DNA of 64,000 bases, taken from NCBI RefSeq assembly GCF_016918015.1, contig NZ_JAERMK010000002.1:1-64000 (forward strand). The letters run 5' to 3'. The notes under the pieces were generated by a model. It made no database searches. It worked only from the letters and a program-made list of their open reading frames with translations, and had not been told where the DNA came from. A program made the translations under genes and the position numbers. This DNA comes from Glycomyces sp. YM15. Its GTDB lineage: Bacteria > Actinomycetota > Actinomycetes > Mycobacteriales > Micromonosporaceae. Shown here piece by piece: positions 27,195 through 36,091 of the stretch (position 1 is its first letter; each line of letters starts with the position of its first letter).

Positions 27195-28763
27195 TCAGAG
27201 CGTGAGGGTCCAGGAGTTGAGCGTCCCCGAGTCGCCCGAGTAGACGTCGACGATGCGCAGCGTCCAAGTGCCCGTGGCGGTCTCACTGGAGAGGTTCACC
27301 GGGTAGGTGGCGATGACGTTGTCGGCGGAGTCGCTGCCCGAGGAGGACTTGAGCGTGTAGCTCGTGCCGTCGGGGGCGATCAGGTAGATCACGAGGTCCC
27401 CGCGATAGGTGTGGGTGATGTTCACGGCCACGGTGCTGCTGCTGCGCGCATTGCCGTCGCAGGTGAGCGCCAGGGTCGAGTTGACGGTGGCGCGGTCGGC
27501 GATCGGCGTGGCGGTCGACTTGGTGGCCGCGCAGTCGCTCGGGTCGGGGTCGGTGCCGCCGCCGGTGCCCGTGTACAGCAGCCGGTTCGGGCTGCCCTGG
27601 ACGTCGGAGATCTTGCCGGTCCCGGCGTTGCCGGTCACCCACGAGGTGACGGCGCTGGTCGACGCGTTCGGGTTGAGGCCCAGGTAGACCGCGACGGCCC
27701 CGGCGACGTGCGGGGAGGCCATCGAGGTGCCCGAGATGGTGTTGGTCGCGCTGTTCGAGGTGTGCCATGCGGAGGTGATGTCCACGCCGGGCGCGAACAC
27801 GTCCACACAGGACCCGAAGTTGGAGAAGTAGGCGCGGGTGTCCGTGTTGTCGCTGGCGGCCACGGTGATCGCGGCCGGCGCGGAGGCGGGCGAGACGTTG
27901 CAGGCGTTCTGGTCCTCGTTCCCGGCCGCGACCGCGAAGGTCACCCCCGAGTTCACCGCCGAGGTGACGGCGTTGTTCAGGGAGGCCGAGTAGCCGCCGC
28001 CGAGGCTCATGTTCGCCACGGCGGGCTTGATGGCGTTGGCGGTGACCCAGTTGATGCCGTTGACGACTCCGGCGGTGGTGCCGGACCCGGCGTTGTCGAG
28101 GACGCGGACGCCGTGCAGCGTCACGTTCTTGGCGACGCCGTAGGTGGTGCCGCCGACGGTGCCGGCGACGTGGGTGCCGTGGCCGTTGCCGTCCTGCGGG
28201 GTCGAGTCGTTCTGGATGAAGTCGTAGCCGTTGCCCACGCGCCCGGAGAACTCGGAGTGCGACGCGTTGATACCGGTGTCCACGATGTACGCGTGCACGC
28301 CCGAGCCGGTCCCGAGGTACTCGTAGCTCCCGCTCAACGGCAGGTTCGGCTGGTCGATGCGGTCGAGGCCCCAGGTGGCGGGCGTCTGCACGGCGTCGAT
28401 CGAGACGACCGCGTTCTGCTCGACGAAGGCCACGCCGTCGGCGGCGGCGAGCTCGAGCGCCTCGGACTCGGAGGCGTCGACGAGGACGGTTTCGACCTCG
28501 GCGAAGTCGTCGATCACGGAAGCGCCTGCGTCACCGGCGATCTCGTCGGCCTCGCGATAGGCGGAGGCGCCCTCCATGACGACGAGGTACTCGCCTTCGA
28601 TGGCGGTGGGGGAGTCGGCGCCGAAGATCTGGGCGGCCGGTTCGGCTTGCGCGGCAAGGCCGCTGAAGGTGATCGAGCCGATTGCCGCGACGCCCGCAAG
28701 GGACGCGGCCGCAGCGCGGCGGATGGCTCTGCTGCTTCGAGCAGAGGTGTGCGAGACGGTCAT
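27195..28763 (-). CDS. Secreted subtilisin-like serine protease 3 with C-terminal P domain
   Basis: A 522-residue S8 peptidase. Signal peptide 1-40, I9 prodomain about 57-120, catalytic Asp162, His195 and Ser near 347 ([12 protein letters not shown]). A Thr/Gly/Asp linker near 410 leads to about 100 residues resembling the proprotein-convertase P domain ([42 protein letters not shown]). P domains stabilise the protease or bind substrate. A GAGGGAG ribosome site precedes the ATG. It is the only one of the three tandem paralogues with this extra domain. Confidence 0.95.
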   Translation of the reverse strand: MTVSHTSARSSRAIRRAAAASLAGVAAIGSITFSGLAAQAEPAAQIFGADSPTAIEGEYLVVMEGASAYREADEIAGDAGASVIDDFAEVETVLVDASESEALELAAADGVAFVEQNAVVSIDAVQTPATWGLDRIDQPNLPLSGSYEYLGTGSGVHAYIVDTGINASHSEFSGRVGNGYDFIQNDSTPQDGNGHGTHVAGTVGGTTYGVAKNVTLHGVRVLDNAGSGTTAGVVNGINWVTANAIKPAVANMSLGGGYSASLNNAVTSAVNSGVTFAVAAGNEDQNACNVSPASAPAAITVAASDNTDTRAYFSNFGSCVDVFAPGVDITSAWHTSNSATNTISGTSMASPHVAGAVAVYLGLNPNASTSAVTSWVTGNAGTGKISDVQGSPNRLLYTGTGGGTDPDPSDCAATKSTATPIADRATVNSTLALTCDGNARSSSTVAVNITHTYRGDLVIYLIAPDGTSYTLKSSSGSDSADNVIATYPVNLSSETATGTWTLRIVDVYSGDSGTLNSWTLTL

Positions 28764-29133
28764 AGGGGGGTACTCCCTCTCGGTTCAGACGGGTTGGTGC
28801 GCAAGGGATCGATGGGGGCGCACCGCCCGTAGGGCACGGTTCGGTGGAACCGGTCCCTTTCGGGCTTTCAACCTGAGGTTAGGGAAATCACAGTGAATTG
28901 TGAAGTACCTGGAAGAGGACCATAAATCACTGAATGAAGAGTCGGTTACCAACCGGTATGGGAACGATCGCTCCAAGTACAATGCACCGTTTCGCGCCTC
29001 TCGGCCCGCTGCAATGTGGATCAATCACCATCAATGACGCGATGCCGGAGGTTTCGGCGGCCGCGATCCGCCCGTCCCGCCCGAATGGCGTGGATCCCCT
29101 ACCCTTGGTGAGGGACCGAACGACGGGAGGCCC
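28764..29133. other. Divergent promoter region between subtilase 3 and the NACHT gene
   Basis: 370 bases without a gene. The AT-rich middle contains TCACA-N6-TGTGA (28888-28903) and ATCACTGAATGA (28926-28937). The right end has GGGAGG before the NACHT start. Both flanking promoters must lie here. Confidence 0.6.
28888..28903. promoter_or_regulatory. Inverted repeat TCACA-N6-TGTGA upstream of subtilase 3
   Basis: Perfect 5-bp arms around GTGAAT, about 125 bases before the subtilase 3 start on the minus strand. It has the half-sites of a CRP site but in the opposite arrangement. Possible operator. Confidence 0.35.
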
Positions 29134-32100
29134 ATGACCGCACCCGTACCAGCGACCCCCGCGAAGCCCGGGCGGGCGCGCAAGGCCGTCTCGAAAGGCC
29201 TGCTCACCCTCGGCCCCTCGGTCCTGCTCGTCACCGTCTTCTGGGAGCAGGTGCGCGAACGCATTCCCACGAGCATCCCGGTCCTCAGCGGATCGGCGGT
29301 CCTGCTGATCATCCTCGGCTTTCTCGGGCTCCTCGGCGAAGAAGTCGGCCGCCGCTGGGCCAAACGCGTGGCCGGGAAAGTGGACCCGCACCGCCTTCTG
29401 TGGCTCGCCCGGCAACGGCGGCTCTACCTCGCGCAACTCGCCGAGCAGGTCGCCGAGGTCCAGCTCTACGGTCTCACCGCCCGCGGCCCGTTCGCGATGC
29501 GCCTGCCCGAGCTGCACGTCGCCGCCGGACTCGTCCGCCCCGACCGCCACGCCGAGCGGCACGGCGGGCACTCGCTCCTCGAACTGCTCGACCACTCCGA
29601 CCGGCGGCTCCTCGTCGTCGTCGGCCCGCCCGGCGTCGGCAAGACGACTGTGTTGCGCCACACCGCGCTCGAACTCTGCCGCAGCCGCCGCGCCCTCCGC
29701 AGGCGCCTGCCCGTCCTGATCTACCTCCGCGACCACGTGGACACGATCCTCGCCGACCCCGCCGCCGTCACCGTCGCCTCGCTCCTGGAGGAGACCCCGG
29801 CGCTGCGGCACCGGGCCATCGCCGAAGGCGTCCGCCAGCGCCTCGAAGCCGGCCGCGCGCTCGTCATGCTCGACGGCCTCGACGAGACCGCCGGAGTCGA
29901 AGCGCGCCAGGAGATCGCGCGCTGGATCAAGGTCCAGGCCGAGTGCTATCCCAAGTGCCGCTTCGTGGTCACCTCGCGCGGCCCGGGCCTCGACAACACC
30001 GTCCTCGCCGACTCCGACACCGTGCTCGTCAAGCACTTCGACTGGCCGAAGATCCAGCAGTTCGTGCGCCAGTGGTGCTACGCGGTGCGCTGCCAGGAGA
30101 CCGAACGCTCGGGCCGGGCCGTGCGCGCCCAGTCCGACAAGGACGCCGGGCGGCTCCTCAAGCACATGGGCGACAGCCGCCAACTGCGCGACCTCGTCTC
30201 GAATCCCCTGCTGCTCACCATGACCTGCAACGTCGACCGGTACCGCGGCGAGCTCCCCGGCAGCCGCGCCGAGCTGTACCGCGAGATGTGCGAGATGCTG
30301 CTCCACCGGCGCCGCTCCCAGACCGGCGTCCCCTCCGCGTCCGACCCGCTTCCGGCCGCCCTCAAGGCCGCGCCGCTGCGCGAACTCGCGTTGCGCATGA
30401 TGCGCTCGCGCACGCGCCGCGTCTCGGCCCGCGACGCCGAGGCGATCTTCACCGAGCGGCTGCGGGCCTCCCCGCGCCGGATCGCCGCCGAGGACTACCT
30501 GCGCGGCGCGGTCGAGGGCGGCATCCTCGTCGCGGACGCGCACGACGAGTACAGCTTCGCGCACGTGACGATCCAGGAGTACCTGGCCGCCGCCGCGCTC
30601 CGCGAGAACGGCGACGACGCGTTCCTCGCCAAACGCATCGACCAGGTGTGGTGGCGCGAGACGCTGCTGCTGTGGGCCGCCGAAGGCCCGGCCGACGCCG
30701 TCGTCCGCGCCTGCCTCGGCGCCGGGGACGTCGACTCGCTGCTCCTCGCCGAGGAGTGCATGGGCGTCGCGGCCGAACTCGACCCGCGCCTCCAGCACGA
30801 GCTCCGCGACCGGCTCGACCGGTACTCCGCGATGGACTCCGGCGACCGCGCCCTCGTCGACGAGTGGCTGCTGCGCCGCAACCTCGCCGAGGCCGTTCCC
30901 GTCGGCCCGGAAGCGGACCTGTGCACAGTGCCCGTGCGGTACGCGGTGTGGGCGAGGTTCCTCACCGACCTGCGGTTCAACGACGCGCTCGAACCGCCCG
31001 AACGGCTGCGCGACGGCGAAGCCGCCGCCGGGATGTGGCCGGTCTACGTCCGCAAATTCCTCTTGTGGGCCAACCACTACGCCGAACCCGGCCACCGGTA
31101 CCGGCTCCCGGCCACGCCCGAACTCGCCGAGTACTTCAAGGCCGTCCCCGCCGAGACCGTCGGCCGTCCACTGTGGGTCGAAGCCGTCCCGCATCCCCGC
31201 CTCTACTGCCCGCCCGGCGTTGCGAACACGTTCCTCGCCGCGCTGGACGCCGTCGCCGCCGTGCTCCACGCCGACCGGGAACGCACGCGCGGCCACCGGG
31301 TCCTGGCCCTCGCCGTCCACATCGCCGCGCAGCGCGGCGACGCCCGTGTGGCCAATCCGATGCAGTTCCGCCACACGTTCCAGATGGCCCGCGCGGTCGA
31401 CGCCCACCTCAGTCCGGACGCGATCTTCGCCGAGGCCTTCGAGTACCTGTGCAAGCGCGTGCGGATCGTCGCGGGCATGCGCGGCTGGCAGCCCGCCTTC
31501 GGCTGGGAACCGCACCTCGACCGCTTGGACGGCAACGACTTCGTGGACTTCCTCGTCGAACGGGGCATGTTCCCGGCGCGGCAGGCCGCCCACGACCGGC
31601 TCGCCGTCCACGCCCATCTCATCGGTGTCTCGCTGTGGATCCGCGAAGCCCTCCACCAGGTCGAGATCCCCGACGCCGACGCCGAAGAGCGGTACCTCGA
31701 CGCCGCCGGAACCCCCACGGGCGAGGCCCCGGTCTACCCCGACGCGGTCGTTCCCGCGATCGACCAGGCGATCGCCGCCGCCCGCAACTGGAACGAGACC
31801 GGCGACCCCTTCGACCCGTTGCGGGACAAGACCATCGCCCTGCTTCGCGAATGCCGCAGGCTCATCGCGCCGGTCATGGAACGCCAGGCCCGCTTCGACT
31901 CCGACCTTCTCGGCGCGGCCCGGACCGCGCTCAATACCGCCGCCGCCGTCTCCCGCTCGCTCATCGGCGACGAGTCCACCGCAGACGACCTCCGCCGCGC
32001 CATCGCCGGACTCGCCGTCGCCTCACTCCGCGTCGGCACCGACGAGTCCCATCCCGGCGGCGACCTGCTCATGCTCGTGCGCGAACGCCTTCCCGCCCCC

Positions 32101-32211
32101 GGCGCGCCCCCGCGACGGCCTCGGCCCGAACCGCTCGTACGGCCGAGCAATGGATTCATAGCGCGTGTCCGCCGCTGGTGGCGTCGAACCACGGCACAGA
32201 AAGTCCACTAG
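29134..32211 (+). CDS. Membrane-anchored NACHT-family NTPase
   Basis: A 1025-residue STAND-type NTPase. Two hydrophobic segments (about 22-38 and 48-69) precede the NTPase, so it is predicted to sit in the membrane with the bulk in the cytosol. Walker A GPPGVGKT is at 164-171, Walker B LVMLDGLDE at 243-251 and a sensor-like VVTSRG near 280; the YRGELPGSRAELYREMCEMLL and FAHVTIQEYLAA motifs are typical of NACHT helical domains. About 500 further residues are helical without recognised repeats. NACHT proteins in bacteria are predicted signalling or antiphage switches. No effector domain is recognised. It ends 3 bases from the converging ABC-F gene. Confidence 0.88.
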   Translation: MTAPVPATPAKPGRARKAVSKGLLTLGPSVLLVTVFWEQVRERIPTSIPVLSGSAVLLIILGFLGLLGEEVGRRWAKRVAGKVDPHRLLWLARQRRLYLAQLAEQVAEVQLYGLTARGPFAMRLPELHVAAGLVRPDRHAERHGGHSLLELLDHSDRRLLVVVGPPGVGKTTVLRHTALELCRSRRALRRRLPVLIYLRDHVDTILADPAAVTVASLLEETPALRHRAIAEGVRQRLEAGRALVMLDGLDETAGVEARQEIARWIKVQAECYPKCRFVVTSRGPGLDNTVLADSDTVLVKHFDWPKIQQFVRQWCYAVRCQETERSGRAVRAQSDKDAGRLLKHMGDSRQLRDLVSNPLLLTMTCNVDRYRGELPGSRAELYREMCEMLLHRRRSQTGVPSASDPLPAALKAAPLRELALRMMRSRTRRVSARDAEAIFTERLRASPRRIAAEDYLRGAVEGGILVADAHDEYSFAHVTIQEYLAAAALRENGDDAFLAKRIDQVWWRETLLLWAAEGPADAVVRACLGAGDVDSLLLAEECMGVAAELDPRLQHELRDRLDRYSAMDSGDRALVDEWLLRRNLAEAVPVGPEADLCTVPVRYAVWARFLTDLRFNDALEPPERLRDGEAAAGMWPVYVRKFLLWANHYAEPGHRYRLPATPELAEYFKAVPAETVGRPLWVEAVPHPRLYCPPGVANTFLAALDAVAAVLHADRERTRGHRVLALAVHIAAQRGDARVANPMQFRHTFQMARAVDAHLSPDAIFAEAFEYLCKRVRIVAGMRGWQPAFGWEPHLDRLDGNDFVDFLVERGMFPARQAAHDRLAVHAHLIGVSLWIREALHQVEIPDADAEERYLDAAGTPTGEAPVYPDAVVPAIDQAIAAARNWNETGDPFDPLRDKTIALLRECRRLIAPVMERQARFDSDLLGAARTALNTAAAVSRSLIGDESTADDLRRAIAGLAVASLRVGTDESHPGGDLLMLVRERLPAPGAPPRRPRPEPLVRPSNGFIARVRRWWRRTTAQKVH

Positions 32212-32214
32212 GGA

Positions 32215-34014
32215 CTATTCGGCGAGCGTCATCCAGCGCTCCTCGATCGAGTCCCGCTCAGTCTCGAACGCCGACACCTGGTCCTGCAGCTCCCCGAGCT
32301 TCGCCGGATCCGTCGCGTGCTCGGCCATGTCCGCGTAGAGCCCCGCGATCTTCTCCTCGACCTTCGCCAGACGCCGCTCGAGCTTCGACAGCTCCTTCTG
32401 CGTCGCCCGTTCCTCGGCCGCCGAAGACTGCGCCTTCCCGGACCCCGGAGCACTCGCGGTCCCGGCGCTCTTCGGCTGCGGCGCAGCGGTCTTGTCCGCG
32501 CGACGCTCCAGGTACTCCTCGATCCCGCGCGGCAGGTGCCGCAGCCGCCGGTCGCCCAGCAGCGCCCACGACTCGTCCGCGACCCGCTCGGTGAAGTACC
32601 GGTCGTGGCTCACCACGACCATCGTCCCGGCCCAGTCGTCGAGCAGGTCTTCGAGCTGCGTCAACGTCTCGATGTCGAGGTCGTTCGTGGGCTCGTCGAG
32701 GAACAGCACGTTCGGCTCGGCCATGAGCAGCCGCGCGAGCTGCAGACGACGGCGCTGCCCGCCCGAGAGGTCGCGCACGAACGTGCGCTGCTTCCCACCG
32801 AGGAAGCCGAGACGCTCGGCGAGCTGCCCCGCCGACATCTCCTTCTTGCCCAACTGGACCCGCTTGGCGACGTTCTCGATCGCCTCGAGCACCCGCCAGG
32901 ACCCGTCCAGGTCCTCCATGTGCTGGGTGAGCCACGCGAGCTTCACCGTGCGGCCCACCTTGACGCGGCCCGCCGCGGGCTGCTCGTCCTGCAGCGCGTT
33001 CGCGAGCGTGCGCAGCAGCGAGGTCTTGCCCGCGCCGTTCACACCGAGGAGCCCGACCCGCTTGCCCGGGCCCAGGATCCAATCCAGGTCCTCGAGGAGG
33101 ACCTGGTCGCCGGCCCGCACCGTGACGCCCTTCGCCTCGAACACGGTCTTGCCCAGGCGGCCCGTCGCGAAGCTCACCAGCTCGGCGGTGTCGCGCGGCG
33201 GCGGCTCGTTCGCGATCAGCTCGTTCGCCGCGTCGACGCGGTACTTCGCCTTCCCGGTGCGCGCCTTGGCGCCCCGGCGGAGCCACGCGAGCTCCTTGCG
33301 CATGAGGTTCTGGCGCTTCTCCTCGGCGACGCTCGCCTGGCGCTCGCGCTCGGCGCGGGCCAAGACGTACGCCGTATAGCCGCCGTCGTACTCGAACACG
33401 TTGCCGCGCTGCACATCCCAGATGCGGTCGCAGATCTCGTCCAGGAACCACCGGTCGTGCGTGACGACGATGATCGCCGCCCGCGTGGAGTTCAGATACG
33501 AAGCGAGCCAGGCGATCCCCTCGATGTCGAGGTGGTTCGTGGGCTCGTCGAGCAGCAGCAGGTCCGCGTCCTCGGAGAGGACCCGCGCGAGGTCCACGCG
33601 GCGGCGCTCCCCGCCGGAGAGCACGCCGATCCGGGAGTCGAGGCCCTCGGGGAGCACGGGCGCGTCGAGGCCGCCGAACAGGCCCGTCAAGATCTCGCGG
33701 ACGCGCGGGTCGCGCGCCCACTCGTGGGCGTCAGCGTCGCCGAACAGCTCGTCGCGCACGGTGGCGCCGTCACGGAGGCCGTCGGTCTGGCCGAGCACGG
33801 CGATGCGGGTGCCGCCGGTGTGCACGACCCGACCGGAGTCGGGCACGTCCGCGCGGGCGATGAGGCGCAGCAGCGTCGACTTCCCGTCGCCGTTGCGGCC
33901 GACGACGCCGACGCGCTGGCCTGCGGCGATGCCGAGGGAGACCGCGTCGAGGACCACCTGGTCGGGGTAGGCCTTGGAGACGGTTTCGAGATTGACGAGA
34001 TTGGGCGCTGACAC
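32215..34014 (-). CDS. ABC-F family ATPase, ribosome-associated (Uup/EttA-like)
   Basis: A 599-residue soluble protein with two ABC cassettes and no membrane segments. Walker A motifs are GRNGDGKST and GVNGAGKTS; signatures LSGGERRR and LSGGQRRR; the second Walker B is VLFLDEPTND. The linker between cassettes and the C-terminal coiled coil (TQKELSKLERRLAKVEEKI) fit the Uup-like branch. ABC-F proteins act on the ribosome in translation or in resistance. The GTG at 34014 is favoured because TAGTGT, a -10-like hexamer, ends eight bases upstream, suggesting a leaderless mRNA. Confidence 0.9.
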   Translation of the reverse strand: MSAPNLVNLETVSKAYPDQVVLDAVSLGIAAGQRVGVVGRNGDGKSTLLRLIARADVPDSGRVVHTGGTRIAVLGQTDGLRDGATVRDELFGDADAHEWARDPRVREILTGLFGGLDAPVLPEGLDSRIGVLSGGERRRVDLARVLSEDADLLLLDEPTNHLDIEGIAWLASYLNSTRAAIIVVTHDRWFLDEICDRIWDVQRGNVFEYDGGYTAYVLARAERERQASVAEEKRQNLMRKELAWLRRGAKARTGKAKYRVDAANELIANEPPPRDTAELVSFATGRLGKTVFEAKGVTVRAGDQVLLEDLDWILGPGKRVGLLGVNGAGKTSLLRTLANALQDEQPAAGRVKVGRTVKLAWLTQHMEDLDGSWRVLEAIENVAKRVQLGKKEMSAGQLAERLGFLGGKQRTFVRDLSGGQRRRLQLARLLMAEPNVLFLDEPTNDLDIETLTQLEDLLDDWAGTMVVVSHDRYFTERVADESWALLGDRRLRHLPRGIEEYLERRADKTAAPQPKSAGTASAPGSGKAQSSAAEERATQKELSKLERRLAKVEEKIAGLYADMAEHATDPAKLGELQDQVSAFETERDSIEERWMTLAE

Positions 34015-34168
34015 GAGGCTCAACACTACCCGCGTGCGGCGGCCGGGCCCCAATCGCTGGCCCGCGGCAGTGACGGGCCGGGCCGTCGAACTGCCAGGCG
34101 ACGCGTGCGGGCCCGGCCCCCGACGGCCTTTGCCATGCGCCAGAACCGTCCCGCGCTCCGATCCGGGC

Positions 34169-34197
34169 TTGCGAGCGCTTCCAGACTTCGCTATGGT
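34169..34197 (+). promoter_or_regulatory. Promoter of the ABC exporter operon
   Basis: TTGCGA (34169-34174), 17-bp spacer, TATGGT (34192-34197): a good sigma-70-type promoter 39 bases before the first ATG. Confidence 0.6.
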
Positions 34198-34212
34198 GTC
34201 GTAGAACAGTCA

Positions 34213-34226
34213 TCATGACGTCATGA
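34213..34226. promoter_or_regulatory. Perfect palindromic operator over the exporter ribosome site
   Basis: TCATGACGTCATGA is a perfect 14-bp palindrome lying just after the predicted transcription start and touching the GAAGGA ribosome site (34225-34230). A dimeric repressor bound here would block the transcript. No regulator gene is adjacent. Confidence 0.6.
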
Positions 34227-34235
34227 AGGATTCAT

Positions 34236-36083
34236 ATGACACCCCCGAATGTCAATCCGGTGCGCTTCGAGGCCGGCCGGGCCGTGCTCGCCGTCGTGCG
34301 GCTGATGCCGCAGATCAGCCGCCCCCGCGCCGCAGTCCTCGTCGCCACCACGGTCCTGGTCGCGGCGCTCCCGCTCGCCATGACCATTGCCACCGGTCTC
34401 CTCATCGGCGCCGTCCCGCCCGCCGCCGAAGCCGGACCCGGCTCGCCCGAGGCCCGTCACGCCTACATGCTCCTCGCCGTCGGCGTCACCGCGCTCCTGC
34501 TCGGGCGCCTCGTCGACAACGTCCACCGCGCCAACGCCTTCAACCTCGGCCGCGAACTCGAACTGCTCCTCCAGGACCGCCTCGTCGCCGCCGTCGCCCG
34601 CCCCACCGGGGTCGCGCACCTCGAGGACGACAACGTGCTCGCCCTCCTTCGCGTCGCCCGCCAGCTCGGTGCCGACCACATCCGGCCCGAGCGCGCCGTC
34701 CGCGGCCTCGCGGCCATCGCCCCCGCGTTCCTCGCCGCCGCCGGAGCCTCGATCGTCCTGTGCGCCTTCAACATCTGGATCGGCCTCGCCTGGCTCGTCG
34801 CCTGGCCCGCGATCTTCATCGCCATGCAGAACGAGTACACGCGGGTCGGCAAGACCGCCTACATGCGCTCGACCGAGATGCGCGAGAGCGAGTACGTGCG
34901 CGACCTCGCCATCACCGCCGAGCCCGCCAAGGAGATCCGCGTCTGGGGCCTCATGGGCTGGCTGCTCGAACGCTACGACCGCCAGTGGGCCGATCGGATG
35001 GCGTACTCGGGCCGGTTCCTGCGCCTCCGGGCGCGCACCGCCGTCGGTGTCATCGGGGCCCTCCTCGTGCTCACCGCCGCCACGGCGCTGCTGCTCGTGC
35101 AGTCCGGACTCGACGGGGCCGTCGGCTTCGCCGCGCTCTCGGTCTACCTCGTCGCGCTGACCACCATGTTCAACTTCACCGCCTTCGACGACGTGGCCGC
35201 GTTCCTCGCTCTCGGTTCGCTGCCGGTGCCGAAGGTCCTCGCCCTCGAATCGGAGCTCACGGCCGACGAACGGCCCGTCACCGCCGAACTCCCGGCCTCC
35301 GCCCCCGCGAGGTCGGTGCGGTTCGAGCGCGTCGACTTCGCCTACCCCGGTTCCGAACGGCCCGTGATCGGCGGGCTCGACCTGGAGATCGAGGCCGGGA
35401 CCTCGCTGGCCGTGGTGGGCCACAACGGCGCGGGCAAGACCAGCCTGGTGAAGCTCCTCGCCGGGCTCTACGAGCCCACCGGCGGTAAGATCACTGTGGA
35501 CGGTGTAGATCTCGCCGGGGTCGACCCGGCCGTCTGGCGCTCGCGCCTCTCGGCCCTGTTCCAGGACTTCACCCGCTACCAGTTGACGGTGCGCGACAAC
35601 ATCACCCTCGGCGCCCCGCATCTCGCCGGCGACACCGATCGGATCTGGAAGGCCTGCGAGCCCATGGGCATCCGCGCCCTCATCAACGCACTCCCCAATG
35701 GACTCGACACCGTCCTGTCGAGCGAGTACCAGGACGGCACCGACCTCTCCGGCGGGCAGTGGCAGCGGATCGCGCTGGCCCGCGCCCTCTTCGCCGTCCA
35801 GGCCGGGGCGAAGATCCTCGTCCTCGACGAGCCCGCCGCCGCGCTCGACGTGCGCGCCGAAGCCGAACTCTACGAGCAGTTCCTCGACATCACCGCCGGT
35901 CTCACCACGATCGTCATCTCGCACCGCTTCTCCACGGTGCGCCGCGCCGACCGGATCGTGGTCCTCGACGGCGGCAAGGTCGTCGAAGACGGCGGCCACG
36001 ACGATCTCATGGCGCTCGGCGGACGCTACGCCGAAGCCTTCACCCTCCAAGCCAACCGCCTCGCCCGGTCCCCCCTCGCATAG
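34236..36083 (+). CDS. ABC transporter, fused permease-ATPase, subunit 1
   Basis: A 615-residue half-transporter. The N-terminal 330 residues form about six membrane helices; the C-terminal ATPase has Walker A GHNGAGKTS, Q-loop FQDFTRYQL, signature LSGGQWQR, Walker B ILVLDEPAAALD and switch ISHR. The LSGGQWQ form and FQDFTR loop are common in exporters near peptide or lantibiotic genes, but no such genes are here. Nine bases separate it from the second half-transporter, and the two likely form a heterodimer. Substrate unknown. Confidence 0.9.
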   Translation: MTPPNVNPVRFEAGRAVLAVVRLMPQISRPRAAVLVATTVLVAALPLAMTIATGLLIGAVPPAAEAGPGSPEARHAYMLLAVGVTALLLGRLVDNVHRANAFNLGRELELLLQDRLVAAVARPTGVAHLEDDNVLALLRVARQLGADHIRPERAVRGLAAIAPAFLAAAGASIVLCAFNIWIGLAWLVAWPAIFIAMQNEYTRVGKTAYMRSTEMRESEYVRDLAITAEPAKEIRVWGLMGWLLERYDRQWADRMAYSGRFLRLRARTAVGVIGALLVLTAATALLLVQSGLDGAVGFAALSVYLVALTTMFNFTAFDDVAAFLALGSLPVPKVLALESELTADERPVTAELPASAPARSVRFERVDFAYPGSERPVIGGLDLEIEAGTSLAVVGHNGAGKTSLVKLLAGLYEPTGGKITVDGVDLAGVDPAVWRSRLSALFQDFTRYQLTVRDNITLGAPHLAGDTDRIWKACEPMGIRALINALPNGLDTVLSSEYQDGTDLSGGQWQRIALARALFAVQAGAKILVLDEPAAALDVRAEAELYEQFLDITAGLTTIVISHRFSTVRRADRIVVLDGGKVVEDGGHDDLMALGGRYAEAFTLQANRLARSPLA

Positions 36084-36091
36084 GAGCCCCC

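Noticed and set aside
26970-28832. 620-residue plus-strand frame opposite subtilase 3
   Set aside because: Val/Gly/Asp-rich antisense shadow of the subtilase.
29400-32594. 1064-residue frame overlapping the NACHT gene in another frame
   Set aside because: Almost entirely Arg/Pro/Ala; the NACHT frame has Walker A and B motifs and normal composition.
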